A DNA stretch of 64,000 bases from Anodontia alba (taxonomy: Eukaryota; Mollusca; Bivalvia; Lucinida; Lucinidae), in contig OZ024830.1 in the NCBI GenBank assembly GCA_964016985.1, forward strand, positions 15,528,419 to 15,592,418, read 5' to 3'. The notes beneath the pieces were generated by a model. It was not told the origin of the DNA and searched no databases. It saw only the letters and a program-made list of their open reading frames with translations. Every line of letters begins with the position of its first letter. Positions within the stretch are counted from its first letter, which is position 1. Below are positions 33,161 to 42,892 of the stretch, piece after piece. The position numbers and the translations under genes were made by a program.

Positions 33161-34815
33161 AACGTCAAAAAGATCGCCTTTGGAAATAAAGAACACACTA
33201 CAGATAAGAAAATGGGAATCTCGGTTTTATTGAGACTCTTCATAAGCAGTAATGAAGTTTGCAACACTGCTTACACCCTCTAGCGTATACATGAGCAGAA
33301 CACCATTTTCAAAGATTCCACAATGGGCCAAATGATCCCAAAGGAAATGAAATATAATCTGCACTATGGTAAATTACGGGGAGACGTTCTACCGCCGCCA
33401 CTCGGCACTAATACCAGCTGCAGTGTAGTAAAATAAACGTCAAAAAGATTGCCTTTGGAAACAAAGTACACACTACAGATAAGAAAATGGGAGTCTCGGT
33501 TTTATTGAGACTCTTCATAAGCAGTAATGAAGTTTGCAACACTGCTTATGCCCTCTAGCGTATACATGAGCAGAACACCATTTTCAAAGATTCCACAATG
33601 GGCCCAATGATCCCAAAGGAAATGAAATATAATCTGCACTATGGTAAAGTACGGGGAGACGTTCTACCGCCGCCACACGGCACTAATACCAGCTGCAGTG
33701 TAGTAAAATAAACGTCAAAAAAAGATTGCCTTTGGAAACAAAGAACACACAACCGATAAGAAAATGGGAGTCTCGGTTTTATTGAGACTCTTCATAAGCA
33801 GTAATGAAGTTTGCAACACTGCTTACGCCCTCTAGCTTATACATGTGCAGAACTTCATTTTCAAAGATTCCACAATGGGCCTAATGATCCCAAAGGAAAT
33901 GAAATATAATCTGCACTATGGTAAAGTACGGGGAGACGTTCTACCGCCGCCACTCGGCACTAATACCAGCTGCAGTGTAGTAAAATAAACGTCAAAAAGA
34001 TTGCCTTTGGAAACAAAGTACACACTACAGATAAGAAAATGGGAGTCTCGGTTTTATTGAGACTCTTCATAAGCAGTAATGAAGTTTGCAACACTGCTTA
34101 CGCCCTCTAGCGTATACATGAGCAGAACACCATTTTCAAAGATTCCACAATGGGCCCAATGATCCCAAAGGAAATGAAATATAATCTGCACTATGGTAAA
34201 GTACGGGGAGACGTTCTACCGCCGCCACACGGCACTAATACCAGCTGCAGTGTAGTAAAATAAACGTCAAAAAAAAGATTGCCTTTGGAAACAAAGAACA
34301 CACAACAGATAAGAAAATGGGAGTCTCGGTTTTATTGAGACTCTTCATAAGCAGTAATGAAGTTTGCAACACTGCTAACGCCCTCTAGCTTATACATGAG
34401 CAGAACTCCATTTTCAAAGATTCCACAATGGGCCTAATGATCCCAAAGGAAATGAAATATAATCTGCACTATGGTAAATTACGGGGAGACGTTCTACCGC
34501 CGCCACTCGGCACTAATACCAGCTGCAGTGTAGTAAAATAAACGTCAAAAAGATTGCCTTTGGAAACAAAGTACACACTACAGATAAGAAAATGGGAGTC
34601 TCGGTTTTATTGAGACTCTTCATAAGCAGTAATGAATTTTGCAACACTGCTTATGCCCTCTAGCGTATACATGAGCAGAACACCATTTTCAAAGATTCCA
34701 CAATGGGCCCAATGATCCCAAAGGAAATGAAATATAATCTGCACTATGGTAAAGTACGGGGAGACGTTCTACCGCCGCCACACGGCACTAATACCAGCTG
34801 CAGTGTAGTAAAATA
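33160..34815. repeat. ~275-bp satellite, six tandem monomers with alternating subtypes
   Basis: Monomer starts (AAACGTCAAAAA) fall at 33160, 33435, 33710, 33987, 34262 and 34540, with the array ending near 34815; spacing is 275, 275, 277, 275, 278 and 275. Each has a hairpin GGAGTCTCGGTTTTATTGAG with ACTC. Monomers alternate between forms with GCCACTCGGCAC / GTAAATTACGG-like and GCCACACGGCAC, giving a dimeric order of about 552 bp in most of the array. No coding. Confidence 0.93.
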
Positions 34816-35945
34816 AACGCCAAAAAGCCTTTATAGATTTTTTTTCTAGCTTAATTCTATTTATTTTAAATTTTAGAGCACGGAGGAGGTTTAAACTGAT
34901 TAAACATGCTGATTCGGTAATTTTGGCAATATGTTCTGTCCATAAGCAAGTGTTCGAAAATGTAATCCCGAGATGTTTGTGACTAGTAGATTTTGAAATG
35001 ACTGTATCGTTCATTAAAAGTTGCGGATGTAAAACAGGATTTTGTTTTAAAGATATTAAAAGAGACATGGTTTTCCTTTCATTAAAGTCAACCAGCCAAT
35101 CAAGAGCCCATCCAGATATAGTGACCAGATCAAGGTTCATAGTAATTGCCGCTGTGTGCGGAGTTCCTACAATGATACATAAACTGGTATCATCGGCAAA
35201 AAGACGTATTGAGTAATTTATGTTTTTGACAATAAATAAGAAGAAACAGCAGAGGACCTAATATTGAGCCTTGTGGTACTCCAGCGTATACAGACGCAAT
35301 TCGGATAAAGCACCATTTAGATTGACACACTGTCGTCGGTTTGACGGGTAGCTAGAAAACCATTTGATCATATGATCAGAACAACCAGTTGTAGATAGTT
35401 TGTAGAGAAATCACTTATGCCAGACTCTGTCAAATGCTTTACTGATGTAGCAGAAGACAACTCTTCTTTTCCTGCCTCAACAGCTTCACAAAAGGCATGG
35501 TATGTATGTAAAAGTTGAAAGGTTGGACTTTTACATACATACCATGCAAACGGAGCCTGACTGAAATGGTGTCAATATTTGGCTCTCTTGAATATAGTTA
35601 AAGAGGTGCTTATGAACACAGCGCTCCACTATTTTTCCAACAGGATCTAAAAGAGAGATGGGTCTATAATTCGAGGGTGACGATTTGTCGTCTTTTTTAT
35701 GAATAGGGGTAAGGTAACCATCTTTCCAATGCGATGGAAAGTATCCTTGTCGCAAGGATCTGTTAAAAAGAATAGAGAGGAGTTTAGAGAGGATATGAGC
35801 TCCTTCCTTTAAGAGACAGGGGCTAATATGATTTGGACCATGTGCTTTGATACGATGCAGATTCTCAAGAACGTCTTTTACATCTTGCACTGATATGGTT
35901 ATTGAGTCTAATGTGTTGTCAGTGAATAGGTCTAGATCGGGTTGT
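34816..35945 (-). pseudogene. non-LTR retrotransposon ORF2, reverse transcriptase domain
   Basis: Minus strand. 35531-35940 reads LDLFTDNT...ISVQDVKDVLENL, then AHGPNHISPCLLKEGAHILS, HWKDGYLTPIHKKDDKSSPS and NYRPISLLDPVGKIVERCVH, the fingers and NYRPISLL block of reverse transcriptase. Around 35183-35212 is the catalytic SIRLFADDTSLCIIVGTP. 34840-35140 gives DWLVDFNERKTMSLLISLKQ and SHKHLGITFSNTCLWTEHI. Jockey/CR1-like by these motifs. Frameshifts occur between 35220 and 35530. It breaks at a satellite array and resumes at 33160. No endonuclease domain is visible upstream of 35945, so the copy is 5' truncated. Confidence 0.9.
35493..35546. repeat. perfect short palindrome inside the reverse transcriptase remnant
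   Basis: Twenty-base arms, CATGGTATGTATGTAAAAGT and its complement, are separated by about 11 bp. They disrupt the retrotransposon frame. Confidence 0.9.
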
Positions 35946-36090
35946 ACCCTATGACGTCAATTAATAACCTGGCAAGATTTACTTCAACTGGTTGTGCCCT
36001 ATGACGTCAATAAATAACGTGACAAGATTTACTTCAAAATTGTTCAATAGCATGCACCCTTTTTCTGAATGGACATTGCCAACCAATATA
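35946..36090. repeat. short direct duplication
   Basis: GGTTGTACCCTATGACGTCA (near 35940) and GGTTGTGCCCTATGACGTCA (near 35990) are followed in both by AT-AATAAC-TG-CAAGATTTACTTCAA, so a unit of about 50 bp is present twice. Confidence 0.8.
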
Positions 36091-36094
36091 TACA

Positions 36095-36226
36095 ATTCAG
36101 GTACCAGAAAGAAAGGTCAATGTGCACCAGCTATATCGTATTAGTATATGAAGAGCTCAGATCGCTCCTTCATATACTAATACGATATAGCTGGTGCACA
36201 TTGACCTTTCTTTCTGGTACCTGAAT
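36095..36226. repeat. perfect 59-bp-arm palindrome upstream of the IL-17 gene
   Basis: Left arm 36095-36153 (starts ATTCAGGTACCAGAAAGAAA) and right arm 36168-36226 are exact complements with a 14-bp loop. It lies 180 bp before the IL-17 splice acceptor, within the presumed 5' intron. Confidence 0.95.
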
Positions 36227-36384
36227 AGAGGTTATCACCTCAAACGCGAAACTAATTCAACGGGGAAATGTCAGGGTTGTTGTTTGGTAAATGTAATCTT
36301 GCCGGGCTAAAGCTTCTGTAGTGATTTTATTTTTATTCCTTTTTATTTATCTATATATCTATTTATTCATTCATTCATTCTTTT

Positions 36385-36405
36385 TTTATTTATTTATTTT
36401 GCAGC
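36385..36405 (+). promoter_or_regulatory. splice acceptor before the IL-17 coding exon
   Basis: A T-rich tract (TTTATTTATTTATTTTGCAG) ends at 36404, one base before C-ATG. This indicates an upstream untranslated exon that I cannot locate. The tract is a TTTA-type microsatellite doubling as polypyrimidine tract. Confidence 0.75.
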
Positions 36406-36948
36406 ATGAATATTCACCATGTTTGGATTCTAATCTGTACGATTCTTAAGTTTAGCAGAATATCTAGTGCACGAGCTATACGTCAGTGTAAGGAACCAAT
36501 CCTTAAAGAAACATGCACAAAAACCTGGGATACGCATGAATCATTTCTGATGATTGATTTAGAACGCATGCCAACATACGATGTCAAAGCCTTCGTAAAT
36601 ATCAAAACAACTAAGATATTAAGAAACTCTGGAGATGACCAATGTATGTGGCAAACCGAAAGCAGACACAACTCGACTTGTTCCCATCATTATATTATTA
36701 ACTATGACCCTAACAGGAGACCAACAACAATATTTGAAGCGCGGTGCAACTGTAATGAAACTATGAGATGTTTAGATGGTGACCAAGGAAGTCGATGTGT
36801 ACCTATAATATATTATACTCATGTTTTAAGAAAGTCTGGTTGTGACGGAAAACACTTTACTTACAAACAAATCGTGGAACCCGTGACAGTAGGGTGCACC
36901 TGTGCTTATCCAAAAGTTCATCCAGCGTCAAAAATTACTGGCGAATAA
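36406..36948 (+). CDS. IL17-like: interleukin-17-like secreted cytokine
   Basis: A 180-residue secreted protein. Residues 1-24 form a signal peptide (WILICTILKF core, cleavage probably after SARA). The mature part has the IL-17 fold signature: C80-x-W, C92, then YDPNRRPTTIFEARCNC (100-116), C122, C131 and P133, VLRKSGC (140-146) and VTVGCTC (160-166) near the end. Spacing of the C-x-C pairs (114/116, 164/166) fits the cystine-knot family. Two N-glycosylation sequons, NST at 89 and NET at 117. IL-17 cytokines act outside the cell on IL-17 receptors in innate immunity, and bivalves carry expanded, divergent IL-17 sets. The coding part is one uninterrupted exon; the start is chosen because the ATG directly follows an acceptor and begins a good signal peptide. 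Which IL-17 subfamily is not decidable here. Confidence 0.95.
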   Translation: MNIHHVWILICTILKFSRISSARAIRQCKEPILKETCTKTWDTHESFLMIDLERMPTYDVKAFVNIKTTKILRNSGDDQCMWQTESRHNSTCSHHYIINYDPNRRPTTIFEARCNCNETMRCLDGDQGSRCVPIIYYTHVLRKSGCDGKHFTYKQIVEPVTVGCTCAYPKVHPASKITGE

Positions 36949-37154
36949 TTTAGCTATGGCGTGCAAATGTGTTTGCAATAATCGTGCTTAAATGTGTGAA
37001 TGTGTGTCTACTAGTCTGACAAACGGGTAATGTCAACAGATTTAACTTTCGGGGCTAAAGAGTATTTCATCAAAGTGCAGTTGTTGTTGTTGTTTTTTTT
37101 TTGTAACCTTTGGATCATTGAGCCAATTTTGCTGTCTTAGAAAAGTCAAGTTCA
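36949..37154 (+). other. 3' flank of the IL-17 gene
   Basis: Presumed 3' untranslated region. It contains ATGTGTGAATGTGTGTC and a TTG/T run but no AATAAA before the next element. The first AATAAA is at about 37464, between two MITE copies. Confidence 0.4.
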
Positions 37155-37434
37155 CATCAAGAAAACATACCTATATAATTTTGACCCCCTTAAACCCCAC
37201 TTTTATATAGTAAAACTGGGGTTTACAGGGGTATTCATTATTTTTCTTATATCTGCTCAAAAAATATATTGCGGGTACTCGTTGGAACCGCCTCGCCGAA
37301 ACGTTTCTAACGAGTACCCACAATCTATGTTTTGAGTAGAAATATGAAAAAATAGCAGAGATTTTTATCTGAAAATTTTCAGTTTTCTGGAGGTGAAATT
37401 TTCTATATATTTGAAGAGGCGTGTTTTCTTAATG
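37155..37434. mobile_element. 280-bp palindrome-centre MITE, copy 4
   Basis: Ends CATCAAGAAAACATACC and the complement of GCGTGTTTTCTTAATG. The centre GGGTACTCGTTGGAACCGCC pairs imperfectly with its complement. Confidence 0.88.
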
Positions 37435-37597
37435 AACTTACACCAGTGCTATGAATATTCTCAATAAAACGGGCTCTCCTTCTTTCTTTTATGTGTTCTT
37501 AGTTTCCAAGGACAACATTCACAGATTTTATTACATGTATGCAAGCAGTTTCATACAAAAGATCCATACAAAGCAGATCGTAATGAGCCGTCTTATT

Positions 37598-37877
37598 CAT
37601 TACGAAAACACGCCTATAAAAATATATAGAAGATTTCACCTCCAAAAACTGAAAATTTTCAGATAAAAAACTCTGATATTTTTCATATTTCTGCTCAAAA
37701 CATAGATTGTGGGTATTCATTAGAACTGCCTCGGCGAGGCGGCTCTGACGAGAACCCACAATCTATGTTTTCGAGTAAAAATAAGAACAAATAATATATA
37801 CCCCTGTAAACCCTAGTTTTCCTATATAAAAGTGGGTTTTAAGGTGGTCAGAACTATATAGTCATGTTTTCGTGATG
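37598..37877. mobile_element. 280-bp palindrome-centre MITE, copy 5 (opposite orientation)
   Basis: Ends CATTACGAAAACACGCC and the complement of GGTCATGTTTTCGTGATG. It is inverted relative to copy 4, 163 bp away. Confidence 0.88.
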
Positions 37878-38751
37878 TCGGGATCTAGGCCGTTTGACAA
37901 TCAGACGTTGCGTGTAAATAGGGTGGCACAGTGCCACCCTATACTACTCGTATATGATATTAACAACTTATTTTCTATAGAGATATTGTTTAAACATTGC
38001 AATTGATAATTATCGTCTGAAATTTGGTGCCGAAATCTTTAAACTATGATTAAACATAGAGAATAATAAAGGCGCTTTTTCAACAACAACAAAAATATTG
38101 ATATTTTTCTTCTTTCTCCTTTCATAATTAATTTATTCTCCATGAAAACATATGTTGTAGGTACCTATTAGAACTTACGGCGAGGCGTTCTAATGAATAC
38201 CCACAACATATGTTTTGAGAAACTATTATACTGATCCCGTTTCTTATCTACTTCGCTTTCGATATTTTTCAGAAGGTCGTTTTTTTTTTTGTTTTTTTTT
38301 TCGCCTGGCTCTTTACACAGAGGAAGTACAGTTGCAAACTTTTGTCATAATTTAATGATAAATATTTGGTCGTAACTTTCTATACACACAAAGTTTATTG
38401 TATTCATTTCTTTAAAAAGTCGAATATTTTCCCTCATTGTTAAAATGACTTCAAATGTAGTCTGTTCTTTGGGACGACTGAGTTTATACAATAAAGCTGA
38501 AAATAGAGTTCCTTTTAAGCGCTGTAGAGGGCATCAAGATGTTTTTTCAATGACTCTCATGAACAATCTAAATCATATCGAATCTGAGAAATATCGGATA
38601 TCGAATCGGATACTTTATATCCACAATATCCAAAGACGCCCTTTTTCGGATTTGTTTTTTTTTTTTTTTTTTTTTTTTTTTTTGTGTGTTTTTTGTTTTT
38701 TGTTTTTTACTTTATGGCATTATCATAGTTTCAGGAGACAGTTTGAAACTT
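37878..38751. other. gene-free stretch with decayed element scraps
   Basis: 37900-38045 ends in ATCGTCTGAAATTTGGTGCC, matching the right end of the TTAA elements at 41293 and 46484. 38140-38222 is a weak relative of the 280-bp family centre (GTAGGTACCTATTAGAAC... with inverse). Poly-T runs lie at 38279-38301 and 38656-38681. No gene. Confidence 0.45.
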
Positions 38752-38936
38752 TTAACCCTTAAAACACTAAGCAAATTTGTAGCAGACGACATTCTAAAGT
38801 TTATTTATTTATTTTTTTTTTTTTTTTTCAGAGACGATTCACATGTAATGTCGTCTTATTTTCTCTGAAAAAAAAATACAGAAAAATGTTTCAAAGTGTC
38901 GTCTTCTGTAGTTGTGATTAGCGGTTCAAGGTGTAA
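38752..38936. mobile_element. TTAA MITE, third copy of the 635-841 type
   Basis: Left end TTAACCCTTAAAACACTAAG and internal GTAGCAGACGAC / GTCGTCTTCTGTAG inverted. The right TTAA is degenerate. Confidence 0.65.
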
Positions 38937-39299
38937 AGCCTCACAGTTGCAGACAATCTAGTATGTCTGTTATCTTATTTCATGAATAAAGCTTAACTTA
39001 ACAAACCTTGCTAGTTTTATTATTTTGAGCTGCGTACCTCGTAAGATGACGCAATATGCGAAAAGGAGTGTTATAGGAAATATCCATGTTACAAGTATAC
39101 TCACTTGCTTATTTTGTAGGAAATAATGATCATAAATATTTGTGTCAAAGGCGAAATTGTCATTGTTCCTGATAAGAGGTTCGTTTGTTTGAATTGGAGG
39201 TTTACGACCCAGTCAACACTATTAAGGTTATGTCGAGCCGGCCAGTTTACCTCATCACACTTTTCCTGAGCAAGCCTAGTCCTCTAAGGGGTTAACAAG
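38937..39299. repeat. gene-free; dispersed motif shared with 60930-61000
   Basis: 39180-39265 (CAGTCAACACTATTAAGGTT, ATGTCGAGCCGGCCAG) matches 60955-61000 (CTGTCAACACTGTTAGGGTC, ATGTCGGGCCGATCAG), an unclassified dispersed repeat. Confidence 0.55.
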
Positions 39300-39632
39300 T
39301 TCAGTCGACTCTCGTTATCTCGAATTCGAAGGGACTCTCTGAAATATTTCGAGATATCCGTACCTCGACTTATCAGATTTGCAGAGTTCAGGAAAAAATA
39401 ATTCGATTAACCACATTTAATAAATATATATGAATTGGACTCTTGAATTTAGAGATATATTGAAAATATTGTGGAAAAGAGGAGAAATTGCTCCTTAGGA
39501 GCAATTCTCCTCTTTTCCACAATATTTTGTACCTGTTGTTAGATTTTCATGTTTAGGCAGGGACCAGATTTTCACTTCGAGATAAGCGGTTATTCGAGAT
39601 AAACGAGTTCGAGATAGCGAGAGTCAGCTGTA
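39300..39632. mobile_element. MITE (CAGTCGACTC family), copy 5
   Basis: Left end CAGTCGACTCTCGTTATCTC, without an intact TA on that side; right end the complement of GAGAGTCAGCTGTA. Central hairpin TGTGGAAAAGAGGAGAAATT and inverse. Confidence 0.88.
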
Positions 39633-39737
39633 CTTGTGCACACTCTTCCGCCAGAAGCTGACAGCTGTCCTTCTTTAATCAGTGGTAGGGAGAGAATGAC
39701 CATAGAAAATAATTCATGATCAATCTCCACAAAAGAA

Positions 39738-39815
39738 TGTTGCACCCGGCGGGGATTGAATCTGGGATCTCCTGATCACCAGTCGGATGCGCATTTTACT
39801 GAGACACCGATGCTC
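39738..39815 (-). repeat. tRNA-derived SINE-like segment
   Basis: On the minus strand, GGTGTCTCAGTAAAATGCGC resembles a pol III A box and AGATTCAATCCCCGCCGGGT a B box (GGTTCAANCC type), about 40 bp apart. Folding is poor for a tRNA, so a SINE head or tRNA relic is likelier. Confidence 0.45.
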
Positions 39816-39986
39816 ATTAAGAGAGCCTTGGTAAGGTACTTCTAATGAACCCTAAATTTATGTTCTTGTAGACAAATATTGATACTTTTGGGTTATAATA
39901 AAGCCTTTATCTGTAGCTTTGAGACATGTGCGCTGAAAAGACTTAATCTTATGAGAACACGTCCTTTAGATTACAATTTTTTACCT

Positions 39987-40269
39987 TTAACACTCTCTGG
40001 GCTAATTCAGCAAACGACAAATTGATGACATTTTCTTTTTTTTTTTTTTTTTTTTTTCCTCAGAAAACAGGATTTGAAGTTTCACGCATATTGTCTCCTT
40101 AGAGATCCTGTTTCCGTGGGAAAATAAGAAAAATATTTTAAAATACTAGCTTTCAACATCGTTCTGAACTGCGCGGAAAATATACTAAATCCTGTTTTCT
40201 GGGGAAAATAAGAAAAAAAATCACCAATTTGTCGTCTGCTGAATTAGTCTAGATAGTGGTATATGTTAA
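39987..40269. mobile_element. TTAA MITE (CACTCTCTGGGC end)
   Basis: TTAA at 39987 and 40266. Left end CACTCTCTGGGCTAATTCAG, AACGACAAATTG; right side AATTTGTCGTCTGCTGAATT. The interior has CAGAAAACAGGATTTG and inverse AATCCTGTTTTCTG. Confidence 0.7.
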
Positions 40270-40364
40270 ACAACTTTTGTAGTCGGGCTCTTCGTGATTC
40301 CGCTAGTGAGTTACTTTTGCTCTGACTTTTAGTTTGTGTTTCATCAAAGTATTGAGAAGTTAAT

Positions 40365-40912
40365 TGGACCAGCGCATGACCAAACCTACAAAATGGCATG
40401 TGCGCCCAGCGAAGATTCAGATCAGCCTGGGCATCCGCCCAATCTGATCAGAGTCTTCACTGTCCGTATGAAGATAAAGCGTGGGTCCTTAGCTATCCAT
40501 TGAGCGCACAGCGAAGACTCTGATCAGTCTTGGTGGATGCCCAGGCTAATCTGAGTCTTCGCATGGCGCTCATGCCATTTTGTAGGTTGTAGCCCAGAGA
40601 GTGGTAAATGTTTAACATTAAGTTGTTTAACATTTCCCACTCTCTGGGCTAATTCAGCAGACGATAAATTGGTGATTTTTTCCCAGAAAACAGAATTTAG
40701 TATTTAATGCAAAGTGTCTCCGTTTGAGACAATTTGCATGAAAAGTACAATTTTGATTTCAGGGAAAAATAAGAAAAAATATTTCAATATGTCTTCTGAA
40801 AATCTTACGCAAAGTGCTACGCGTTTAATAATTCAGAACGATGTTGAATGCGAAATTGTGCTAGTATTTTAAAACATTTTTATTTTCTTAGGTTTCATCA
40901 TGCGCTGACTCA
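40365..40912. mobile_element. fold-back MITE (GCGCATGACCAAACC ends) with an inserted element
   Basis: The left part 40365-40586 matches 28229-28460: GACCAGCGCATGACCAAACC, GCGCCCAGCGAAGATTCAGA and CCATTTTGTAGGTT. Its right tip resumes at 40893 (TAGGTTTCATCATGCGCTGA). Between them is an insertion beginning GTAGCCCAGAGAGTGG and belonging to the CACTCTCTGGGC family. TAGGTT appears on both sides, suggesting a target duplication. Confidence 0.75.
40587..40892. mobile_element. nested CACTCTCTGGGC-family element with a 27-bp hairpin end
   Basis: AGCCCAGAGAGTGGTAAATG and its inverse CATTTCCCACTCTCTGGGCT form a hairpin at 40588-40654. Then come CAGCAGACGATAAATTGG, CAGAATTTAG, GTCTCCGTTTGAGAC and an inverse set. 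Confidence 0.65.
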
Positions 40913-40919
40913 ATTCATA

Positions 40920-41254
40920 TACAGTTGACTCTCGCTATCTCGAACTCGCTTATCTCGAATAACCGCTTATCTCGAAGTGAAAATCTGGTCCCTGCCTAAA
41001 CATGAAAATCTAACAACAGGTAAAATATATTGTGGAAAAGAGGAGAAATTGCTCCTAAGGAGCAATTTCTCCTCTTTTCCACAATATTTTCAATATATCT
41101 CTAACTTCAGGAGTCAAATTACACATATATTTGTTAAATGTGGTTAATCAGATTAGTTTTTCCTCAATTCTGCAAATCTGATATGTTGAAGTACGGATAT
41201 CTCGAAGTATTTCAGACAGTTCCTTGGAATTCGAGATAACGAGAGTCGACTGTA
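40920..41254. mobile_element. TA-flanked MITE (CAGTCGACTC family), copy 6
   Basis: Ends TACAGTTGACTCTCGCTATC and the complement of CGAGAGTCGACTGTA, opposite in orientation to copy 5. The central hairpin is intact. Confidence 0.88.
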
Positions 41255-41292
41255 TTTTCTATGAGTTAGGTGATTGATCACTACACGTATTT

Positions 41293-41503
41293 TAAACTCT
41301 TTCACTGCCACAGGCGACAATAATAGGCTTTCGTAAATAGCGTAGATCCAGATGAGACGGCTCATAATGAGCAATCTGGATCTGTGCTGTTTGTCATTCA
41401 GTTTCTTCAACTTTACATATAAACCTCTTTCCAATCGATAGTTTGTTGAAAACAAAAGCAGACGACAAATGTCGTCTAAAATTTGGCAGCGAAAGAGTTA
41501 AAC
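41293..41503. mobile_element. TTAA-type MITE (ACTCTTTCACTGCCA ends) with hairpin core
   Basis: Left end AAACTCTTTCACTGCCACAG and right end the complement of TTGGCAGCGAAAGAGTTAA. The core has GTAGATCCAGATGAGACGGC with a partial inverse. The sibling at 46484-46701 is better preserved. Confidence 0.8.
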
Positions 41504-41555
41504 AATTACAATGTGCAGCTAGAACTGCGTCTGCGTCAGGATAAAGGGCGCGAGT

Positions 41556-41750
41556 TTAACCCTGGTCCCGCTGAACCTTGATATGCCCCGCCTTTGCAAA
41601 CAGTGTAGATCCAGGTCAGTTGGCTTGATTTGGATCTGCACTGTTTGTCATAATGTGAATTTGTGTCAACAACCTAGTTCAAGTAATCTGATTGATTGAA
41701 AATTAGAAGTGGGCGTGGCATCTTAATTTATTCAGCATGGCAAGGGTGAA
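41556..41750. mobile_element. TTAA-type MITE with a hairpin core, copy ii
   Basis: Begins TTTAACCCTGGTCCCGCTGA, contains GCAAACAGTGTAGATCCAGG and inverse CTGCACTGTTTGTC, then TTAGAAGTGGGCGTGGCATC, and ends TTCAGCATGGCAAGGGT. Inverted relative to 10874-11102. Confidence 0.75.
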
Positions 41751-41776
41751 GCCTCATAACAGTTTATTCCTGACCA

Positions 41777-41960
41777 TTGCTAGTCGGTATTGCTGATGCA
41801 GTTTCTCTTTCTCTTTTGTTTTTGGTTTTCGTTGGTTTCCGTTGGTATGTTGTTTTCTGTTTGGATGCCATTTCGTGCCATTCTAACCATATTCGATGCC
41901 TTCCGGGATGTGTGGTCTGTTATTGTGGCTTTTCCGAGTATCCTCATATCATATTATTTG
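41777..41960. repeat. diverged block-A relative
   Basis: GACCATTGCTAGTCGGTATT through GTGGTCTGTTATTGTGGC and TTTCC parallels the end of block A, with low identity. Confidence 0.4.
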
Positions 41961-42115
41961 AAATGTCATGATATGACCTTTACTAAAATAACTAATTTAA
42001 AATTGTATCCCGGAAAGTAATTAGGCTTTTATTTCAGAGGGAAAAAGTGAAAACAATTAAAAAGTAGAACAAGCATTTCATTGAGAAATCATTTAATGTT
42101 TTATGGGTTATTAAT

Positions 42116-42213
42116 CACCCAGTTAACACACAACGTCGTTACAACGTCGCTCCAACGTCACGACGTTGAAGCGACGTTGTAACGATGTTGTTGCTACGTT
42201 GTGTGTCTGCTGG
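42116..42213. mobile_element. 98-bp palindrome, CACCCAGCGGGCAC-like family, copy 2
   Basis: CACCCAGTTAACACACAACG at the left and the complement of GTTGTGTGTCTGCTGG at the right. The core is CGTTACAACGTCGCTCCAAC with its inverse. Ends are diverged from the other two copies. Confidence 0.8.
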
Positions 42214-42892
42214 ACATATTTCCTTGAAAATGTTTAGTCTAAAGCATGTTTATTTAAAGCAATGCTCTGTAGAATTAGATCTAAAGAAATATAAGTAAGA
42301 GAACTACTTAGTAATGAGAATAAAACTAAGGCTTAGTTAGTCTAGGCAGAAGAAAAAACACCAAAATTATACAGGGCAGACATGTTAGAGATCAAATATA
42401 TGATAGGATAAATTTACGTGCTCCATATGCTTTTTGTATTCAAGCCAACTGATAGTTTACTATCATTATTAACATGTCTCTGGGCACCAAACGCGTTTCA
42501 AAATGTATAGCAGTATTTTCTGGTTTTGATTTGTCTGTGTTTCCGGTGGATTACAGCACTTTGGAATATCTTGTAATCGCTGCAGATATCCTAAAGTGCT
42601 TGTGTCTCGCGTAGTTCGATATAGCGCTGATATTATTAACTCTTTTAGGTCTTTGGGACTGCTGGGCTTATACATTATATGTGTAGATAGAATTCCGCTC
42701 AAAGCTGCTTGAGGGGAAGGGGGCGTGAGGGATGTTGCATTTTTCAGCATTCCTCATGAACAGAGTCAATCATACCGAGTCTGATACTTTTGGGTTTTGA
42801 TTTGTTCTGTCATATCTAACAATTATTGGAAAAGATCAAGGGAACTAACATGCCAGAAAGGTAACATACTATCAGTAACAGAATTATCTTAC
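42214..42892. other. no gene recognised
   Basis: AT-rich. A palindromic pair GCACTTTGGAATATCTTG / AGATATCCTAAAGTGC is present near 42547-42602. A minus-strand frame at 42469-42750 is not recognisable. Confidence 0.4.
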
